The notes below the pieces were generated by a model. The model ran no database searches. It was given only the letters and a program-made list of their open reading frames with translations, and was not told where the DNA came from. Shown here one piece after another: positions 56,347 to 64,000 of a stretch of DNA of 64,000 bases (position 1 is its first letter; every line of letters begins with the position of its first letter). The stretch covers positions 4,025,143 to 4,089,142 of the forward strand of contig JAJEKV010000036.1 of assembly GCA_021234155.1 (NCBI GenBank), written 5' to 3'. Source of the DNA: Isoetes taiwanensis. Lineage: Eukaryota; Streptophyta; Lycopodiopsida; Isoetales; Isoetaceae. The position numbers and the translations under genes were made by a program.

Positions 56347-59300
56347 ATGGAAAGGTACCTCCGGTACGAGGAACGAGCAGCTTTTGGGTCGTCGCGTCTT
56401 CAGAGGCCAATATTTGCTATGATGCAACAGGGAAGTTGATCCTGTCCGGTGCTTTAGAGCAATTTGTGGTATGGAACGTAAAACAGGGACGATGTATTCA
56501 CACCTTATGCCCCCCCGCTCCTGAATCAGGACCTAGACCTGTAGTTACTACAATCACTTGCATGCCATCTTCGACGTCCTTGGTAAGTTTTCTTAGATTA
56601 CAGTTGCTTTGTTATATATATGCATAGATGAAGCTTTAGCATTCAGAAGCACATAATTTCTACTGTAATCAAAATGCACTAATGTTCAGACGAGAAAAGG
56701 TAAATTCGCTTCTAGAAGCTACAGAATTCGCTTAGAGGTTGACGTTCTTGTTCAGGTTGCTGTTGGCTACTCAAATGGAGCTATACGCATATGGGACATT
56801 GTTAAGGGGGTCTCAGAGACTACACTTAATGGACATAAAGGAGCTGTCACAGCATTGCGATATAACAAGGCAGGTTCTCTCCTAGCATCTGGAAGCAAGG
56901 ACACTGACATGATTGTCTGGGATGTGGTTGGTGAGTCTGGTCTCTTTCGGCTAAGTGGACATCGTGACCAGGTTAACCATGTTTTGCTCTTATGCATTGT
57001 TTTAGAGTTCAATCATCCCAATGAAGCATTCTGATGTTTAACATCAACCATAATTGTAGGTTACAGATGTTGTATTTCTTGAAAAGGGACGGCGGCTAGT
57101 CAGCTGTTCAAAAGATACTTTTTTGAAAGTTTGGGATTTGGATACTCAGAGTTGCATTCAAACTGTTGTTGGCCATAGGGGTGAGGTATGGTCACTTGAT
57201 GTAGAACCTTCTGAGTGTTACTTGGTGACAGGATCAGCAGATACAGAGTTACATGTAATGTAATAAAGGAACAAGAAGAACATGTAACATCCAAGAAAAA
57301 GTTGGAAATTTTGCATTATATGGGGATATTAAGTTTACAGAGTACAGACCGAAGTTGTAACTCTGAGGTTCAATGAAGTGTGACATATTCTTTGTTGTCA
57401 AGGGGCAGAGAAAACAATGGAACTATACTATTTCTTGAATGATGCAAATGCATTAAAAAAATGGAAATGAAGAAAGGGAAGAAAGAGAGAAAAGGCTGCA
57501 AAAGATGCAGCCAATGGCAATGCAAAAGTTGTAGAAGAGCTAGACCATATGCATGAAGATGTTTTGGCAGTGGATCACATACAGCTATTGCATGTTTTGA
57601 GAGCCAAAAATAAAATTAGATCGTTTTCATTTTCGCAGGTACATATAAAGAAAACTGTATTGGTCACCATTGCTTTGTCATTGCATAACAATACTTTAGA
57701 AGTTTATGAGGCCTAAAAAGAGGCGCCATCACGATATACTCAATAGATTTTACCCGGGTCATCGGGTCTGATGTTCGAGCTGCAGTTCTAAGCGTTGATA
57801 ATAGCCTTTTGATGACCACCAGCCATAATACAGTGAAATTGTGGGAATCCTTGGACATGTGCTTGCTTGCACTCATGGATTCGGATATGGACTTTGTGGA
57901 CTAATTGTACCTGGAAATCGGCATGCAGTTGTTGGAACAAAAGCAGGGACATTGGAAATATTTGATATATCAGCCTCTGAGAAGCTGCAAGAACTAGAGG
58001 CACATTCCGTGCTGTATGGTCCCTTGCTCCCTTCCAGATGGATCAGGTTTCTAAGTGGTAGTGCAGATCATGATGTGAAGTTTTGGGATTATGAAGTACT
58101 TCAAGATAATGATGTAAGGGATCTTTTCATTTATGCACTAAGTTTGGCAAAAATGATTGTAGAAGTATTTGACTTGTTAAATATGCTTGTTTGGGATTTA
58201 CTCTCAGAGCTTCTCAAATATCCTTGACATGCTGAAGTAGCCTTATGAGCAACCTCTGGGTGCTGCTTTTATCTCTTTACCGTGAGGTATATAGGGGGCT
58301 TTCTTCCAGCAATCTCAGGCTGTACTTGGGTCTAGCATGAGAAGTTATTTTACACATCAGAAGATGCCTCAGCAATCCTGCACAACTTCATTACAGGATT
58401 TGGCCGTCCCATTATGAGCTTCTATTTGGGTTCTCAAATACACTAAACTAATTTGAGAAAATGGAAAAGAGCTGTAAAGGAGATAATGAAAACAGGGTTC
58501 AACCAAGAAACAATAGAATTAACTGAAAAACTAGTAAACCTAAAGTCGAGAGGACAGATCAGATGCTTGGACGACCAATTTGTGAAAACAGGCAGGAAAT
58601 GAGACGGCTCTTTTCGATCCTAAGCATAAATACCTCAACCGATAGTGCAAACCCCCATATACAGCCTCTAGTGTCATGCCAATCATAGAGCATCATTCTT
58701 TTCCATCTCCTTCATGCCTAAAGAACCAAAGTGAATTGTTTATGATATGATTTTTAGTAAGAGAAAATCTTATTATTAAATTTAAGGTACTACTGGATTT
58801 GTGCAATTATTAAAAAGCATGATGAGAAATGGGGTTGAGATCATTTATCTGTGTATTCTTCAGGGTTCAAAACAGTTTTCTGTTCGAATGTTCGTATTAT
58901 TGAGAATGACAGAGGATGTATTGGCTGTGAGGTTGAGTTCAGATAGCAAGTACCTGGCCATAGCTTTGCTGGACTCTACCGTAAAAGGTATGTTTAGAAT
59001 AACATTGTTCTTTTAGACGTAAAGGTATAGGTTGTTATGCTGAAGAATGTTCTTTTGTTCTGCAGGTGTTTTTCACAGATACATTAAAGTTTTTCTTTTC
59101 GCTATATGGTCACAAGCTTCCTGTTCTTTGTATGGACATCTCTTCTGATGGAGCGTTGTTGGTTAGTGGATCTGCTGACAAAAAAATATCAAGATCTGGG
59201 GTTGATTTTGGAGACTGCCATAAGTCTCTTTTGCTCATCGTGACAGGTAGATATGAATGCCAAGATCTTTGAAATACTGTCTAATTTGTGATATCTTTTT

Positions 59301-60960
59301 TACTTTAGTGGTGATGGCAGTGCAGTTTGTACCAAATACACATTATATATTTAGCCGGAAAAGACCATTTAGTAAAATATTGGACGGAGACAAGTTTGAA
59401 CTTTGCTTACTCTAGAGGGTCATCATGCAGAAGTCTGGTGCCTTGCAGTGAGCAGTCGTATGGGATTTTGTTGTTACTGGGTCACATGACCGGTCAATCA
59501 GAAGATGGGAGCGCACTGATGAGCCTTTCTTTATTGAGGTAATGAACTTAATTTGTGGCTTGTTCCTAGTATTCAACCCACGTTTATGCTCCCATGTTGG
59601 TAATTCTAAAAAGGATTGTAGTTTGCACCCCTCTCATAATATGATTTTTCTTGTATAGGAAGAGAAAGAAAAACGCTTAGAGAGTTTATTTGATTCTGGA
59701 TTGATGATGGGCACAATTGGTTCAAAAAGATGGAGAGCCTGAAGGAGGAGCTAGCCTTGCTGGTAGAAAAACCATTGAGAGTGTTACTGCTGCTGACTCC
59801 ATAATTGAGGCATTGGATATGGCTGAAGAAGAAAATCTTCGGCTTATGCAGCACAAGGTGGTTGTTTTTAACGCTAAAAGAGAGTAAAGGCATCTTTTTA
59901 TTGCGGCATTATTTATTGGTTTTTTTTTTTCCTTTTTTTTTGTTTCTGATGGATATATATACTATAGGATCAAGAGGCTAAACAAGAAGGAAAGTCTCCA
60001 CGTTTTTCAACCTAATCCTATGCTTTTGGGCTGCACCATCTGCCCATGTTTTCCATGCTATTTCTTCTGCGCGCAAGTGAACTAGAACAAGCTCTGATGG
60101 TATCTCTAGCTTTTCATTGTTGGTTAGGGGTTATTTTTGGTTGCTATTGTCCAGGCTTAGATCTTTTAAGCATCTGCAGAGTTTTAGAATTTCAGCATAC
60201 AATCTCTATCATCATCAGTCTGCACTAACTATGTTTCTTATATTCTATGAATAAAGTGTTGCCAATTAAATGTTGCATATAATCTCTATCATGGTCAGTC
60301 TGCAGCAGCTATGTTTCTTATAATTTGGTGAATAGAGGTTGCTAATTAAATGTTATGATTTACGCAGATGCTACCCTTCACAGATGCCATGAAGGTGCTG
60401 GGGTACATAAGAGATTGGATTGTAGAAACTAATCAGGTTTGTTATTTTGTCACCATGCCTGTATTTTTTAAATATGCTCATCTGAGGAGCATTTATGCAG
60501 GTAGAATTATCTTGTAGAGTCTTAAACTTTACTACGAATACATCACCATCAGCTTATTGCAAACCCATCAGCTAGGTCCATGCTTCTCTCACTCCATGCA
60601 GCGGTTCATCCTGCTATACAGGTTGGTGATGCAGGGGATATTGCTTGCATTTGTACCTTTTATTTTAAAGTTTAATGCTAACAGTTCATCAATTGCAGCA
60701 GCTAAAAGGGGACCATGGGATTCAATCTTGCTGCAATGGGCCACATACAGGTACACATCAGATCAACAATTTAATGAAGTTCTTGTATTGGTTTTAACGC
60801 ATAAGTATTGTGCATCTTATGCAGCAAGTATTGGCAACCAATTCTACCGTGGCTGTTTAAGGATGCAGGGACAAAGCTTTTGGGATTAGGGCCAAGCTTT
60901 AATCCAATTGGCCATGACTCAAAGAGGAAGAGAAGGCAGAAGCCCGACTTTGCTGCATGA
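56347..60960 (+). CDS. WDR3: WD repeat-containing protein 3 (UTP12/DIP2 homologue), 12 exons
   Basis: A WD40 scaffold of the UTP-B part of the small-subunit processome, acting in the nucleolus on 18S pre-rRNA. Exons: 56,347-56,582; 56,756-56,971; 57,060-58,113; 58,864-58,987; 59,066-59,246; 59,309-59,538; 59,659-59,857; 59,968-60,099; 60,368-60,436; 60,501-60,621; 60,699-60,750; 60,825-60,960, all GT-AG. WD blocks include [56 protein letters not shown] and [20 protein letters not shown]. The Utp12 C-terminal domain has [20 protein letters not shown] and [16 protein letters not shown]. Start chosen at [14 protein letters not shown]. At least ten single-base indels break the frame (56,386; 57,250; 57,390; 58,035; 58,050; 58,910; 59,230; 59,380; 59,470), mostly in homopolymers. 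The exact stop is uncertain (60,888 or 60,960). Confidence 0.9.
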
Positions 60961-62755
60961 ATGGCATAACCTTTTCAGTCTTAGCCTTTACCTTGAAGTA
61001 TTGCGAATGGAAATTCGTGAAGATTGGTGAAGTCGTGAATGCTGTTTTCTGGAGCAGTGAGACCTTGGTTGTGATTGTCGCCTAATTAGGGGCAATTTGT
61101 TGATTCAGAGAGCCATTGGGTCTAGGTACAAAAGCTGGTAGCTGGTTTGATTAATCTTTCATGTAAGATCACGGCAGCTCTTTTGTGGAGTCGTAAGTTC
61201 TTCATATATTACACCTTGAGTTCAGGGATGTTCATGGTGTTAATAGTAGATTGTATAATTTATAATCTGCTGAAAATCATGCCTTTGGCAGCAAAACGGG
61301 CAGAAGCTCCATTAAAGTATGCATGGTGGCTCGGGTACTGGAAATTAAAGTGATTGATATGTTCTTTGGCAGTTACAACAAATTTTCCTTGTAATTTCAG
61401 AACGCGCTGCCCCTTAACAGGAAGCAGTTCTATTTAATATACATCAATCAAAGTTGGGTCTTCATTCAGACCTTGCAACAGGATTATAAATTTACTAGAC
61501 TTAAAAGTAATACAAATATTTTTTTCATCCTAAAAAGGGTTGCACGTAACACCTCCTTTATGATCCAATCTCTAATAGAAAGGCAAAAAAGAAAAGAAAA
61601 ACATCTGTTCCCTGAGTTGCATCTTAATAGTGCCATTGCCAGCATTGACATTTTTTAGTTGCCTTCTGCCCTGAACGGTGAACCAGCTGCCACTTTGTGG
61701 TAAATGTCTGTTTGTGGATTTATCTGGCCGTGGCTTATAAATAGGGATTGTATGCGCTTTCCATTGTAGCCAGGGCAGTTGAGGACCTTGGGAGTTCTTT
61801 GGGAAAAAAACAGAGGGCTATGTTTTCCAGTAGAATGATCGGCTTCGCTTACAGTATTAAATTGCCATCATCATGCTGCCTTGAGCTGAAGTCCAAGAGA
61901 TAAAGCATAGACCAGTAGATCATTAAGGAGTCATAAGAATTTCCAAGTTAATAATAGCACCAGTTGATATCAAGCTATGGATAGAGGTGTTGGCTCAAGG
62001 TTGTAGTAACTTAAACCATCCTAGTTTGTTCTTTCCCTTTCTCACGATTTTCACATTCCTTGCAAATGTTCCACCTTCTTTGCAAATGTTGAACCATATG
62101 TTTTGGTCCTTCAGGTCAATGAATGTATTTGACTTGCCATTCCCCTAGTAGAACGTCCCAACTATCTTTGTGTGGTAACAAAACTTGGATGTATCAAAGT
62201 AATGACATAAAGACTTCAGATGGAGCCTTTCCATCTTTTGTGGCTCGCTCTTCACAAAAAATACCAATTGTGTCAATAAAATTCGGAAAACAAGAACAAC
62301 TAGAACCAATGGTAAGAACACGAATTATTCAACTATTTATCACTAAAACAGCCTAGCTTCAATGCCTTTGTTTGAGGGATAGTGTCGCTTTACTTTGGCA
62401 AAGATGTAAGAGCAATGCACACAATGATATGTCTATGCTTGCATATTGACTTGAGCATTGGAATACAAGTACTAAAGATTTTAAGACTCTCATCCCTGAA
62501 GATCACAAGTAGACACTTGCTTGAAGAGCCAAGGAGAGGACATTCATTGAAGATCACACAAGCAAAGCAAGGAAGTAAGATTCAAGCAAAACAAGCTAGA
62601 ATTTGAAGATTTGAAGACCCCTAAATTTGACTTGGTATGTGGCTAATTTTTGAGTTCTTGGCATGAGCACTATTTCACATGGTTTACTTCTAGAGTACGC
62701 CACCTTATTCCTATTCAAGACACCCTACTTGCCTCATATTCCATGCCTCACCTTC
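60961..62755. other. WDR3 3' flank, no further gene recognised
   Basis: AT-rich sequence that includes the probable 3' UTR of WDR3. Open frames at 62,123-62,356 and 62,382-62,606 have no identifiable motif. Confidence 0.4.
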
Positions 62756-62759
62756 ATAC

Positions 62760-63010
62760 CCCTTAACAATCTAAGGGAATCTAAGAAAATCTCATAAAAT
62801 GTAAGGAAATCTAAGAAAGTATTCATAAGTCTAAGGAAATCTCTTCATAACATCTAAAGGAATCTTGATGAAATCTTAGAGTATCTAGGGGAATCTTCAT
62901 AGAATCTATTTGAATCTCATATAATGTAAGGTAACCCGGGGCAATCTCATAAAATCTAAGGGATCTAAAAGAATCTAAGGGAATCTTCATAAATTCTTAC
63001 GAAACTCAGA
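62760..63010. repeat. Degenerate minisatellite (ATCTAAGGAATCTCATAAA-like)
   Basis: Roughly twelve imperfect copies of an 18-24 bp unit built from aatctaagg and aatctcataa, or variants with cttcata. Confidence 0.85.
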
Positions 63011-63480
63011 GGAGTCTTAGTTCTAGGAAGTTCTAAAATATTCTAGAATGTTCTCTCGATTGTTCTAAAATATTGTAGATATAGTCCGGTAAGCACCTAA
63101 AAAAGAGAAAGTTTTTTTTTTTTAAATTTGTGGAAAGTCAATAGAATGTTCTATAAATGGATTAGGTAGTATTAGAAAGTTCTTAATATTTTAGATGTAA
63201 TGAGAGCCAAAAAAAAATATTTTAGAATGTTGTATGTTACAGATGCTTATGGTAAGCACCTCAATCTAAAAATAGAGATTTTCTTTTGAAACTCTACAAA
63301 GAACCAAAATAGAATGTTCTAAAATATTTCATATGCTTGTAGGTATGCATCTCAATCTATAAATAGAAAGTTTTTTTATTAAGGTGTTGTAGGATGTTCT
63401 AGAAAGTTCTATAATGTTCTAGATAGTCTAAAGTAACAAACATGAATAAGCACCTCAGTGACCAAAATAAAAAGTTTAAA
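63011..63480. repeat. TTCTAGAA-rich repeats and a unit with gtaagcacctcaatcta
   Basis: Many copies of gttctaaaatattctagaat-like text. A longer unit of about 100-160 bp, with gtaagcacct(caatctaaaaatag)aaagtttt, starts near 63,088, 63,251, 63,344 and 63,447. Confidence 0.75.
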
Positions 63481-63644
63481 ACTCTAATTATCGATACAAT
63501 ATTTTGAGACATGCGCTTGCATGAAATTGCACGCAGAAAACCGGAATACCATAGGATCGCATAAATTTCTTGTATATATATACAAGTGTTTGTACATGAA
63601 CGGGCTACATGAGGGTCAACCTACGATATGGATGGTGGAAATGC

Positions 63645-64000
63645 CCTTAGATTTTTAAAATTCTACAAAGATTTCTAGATTCTCAAAGACTATTCCAAGA
63701 TGCTCATAAATTCCTCATAATTCTATGTAGATTCTCCTAGATTCATTCAAATTTTGTAAAGGTTCCCAGATTCCCTATATTCTCAAAGATTTTATGAAGA
63801 TTCCTTGATTCCCCAGAGATTCTCAAAGTTTTTCATGAGATTCCCATAGATTCCCGGAAAGTTCCCTGAGATTTCCTAGATTCCCAAAGATTGTCTCAAG
63901 ATTCACTTAGATTCCCTACCATTCTATGTAGATTCTCTTGATTCCCTTTAGATTCTATGAAGAATCCTTAAGTTCTCCAAGATTTCATTAGGATTCCCTT
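63645..64000. repeat. Degenerate minisatellite in inverted orientation
   Basis: Units such as agattccctagattctcaaag and agattcccatagattccc are reverse complements of the array at 62,760-63,010. The array runs off the window end. Confidence 0.82.

Overview
The window is nuclear DNA from a land plant. The evidence is intron-containing genes with GT-AG splice sites, two telo-boxes in front of a ribosome-biogenesis gene, Ty3/gypsy elements of plant type (one with a chromodomain), plant-type Helitrons and an L1-type LINE. A fern or other non-seed plant is my low-confidence guess. Most of the 64 kb is nested, decayed transposable elements. Only two host genes are near complete: a GDSL esterase/lipase (25.2-27.0 kb, +) and WDR3/UTP12, a WD40 protein of the small-subunit processome (56.3-61.0 kb, +).

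Layout. 1-3.5 kb: 3' part of a Ty3/gypsy element (+). 4.9-9.3 kb: a chromodomain Ty3/gypsy element (-). 12.0 kb: a LINE 3' end. 13.6-19.1 kb: a long L1-type LINE (+). 19,285-23,418: a Helitron (+) with both ends visible, inserted in a repeat whose unoccupied relative lies at 13.4 kb. It carries an SNF5/BSH exon fragment, a kinase-like fragment and a 56-codon piece of a Helitron N-terminus. 25.2-27.0 kb: GDSL gene. 28.1-28.5 kb: another LINE 3' end between pyrimidine tracts. 28.7-37.7 kb: mostly unrecognised, with a short poly(A) retroposon bounded by a 15-bp target duplication and a fold-back plus pyrimidine tract. 38.7-52.6 kb: a second Helitron that encodes Rep. It is interrupted twice, at 40.66-47.18 kb by a large inverted-repeat block of LTR-like units and at about 48.55-51.85 kb by tandem repeats holding a solo LTR. 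Its helicase core is deleted. 54.5-55.0 kb: a fold-back MITE. 55.15-55.29 kb: a tRNA-derived SINE (-). 55.9-56.25 kb: nested inverted repeats in front of WDR3. 62.7-64 kb: degenerate minisatellites.

Two error-like patterns cross the window. Both host genes keep protein-level conservation and splice sites but carry single-base indels, mostly in homopolymers. In the repeats, diverged copies differ again and again at CAG/CTG sites. Both look more like long-read consensus error than ordinary decay, so apparent pseudogene status should be treated cautiously.
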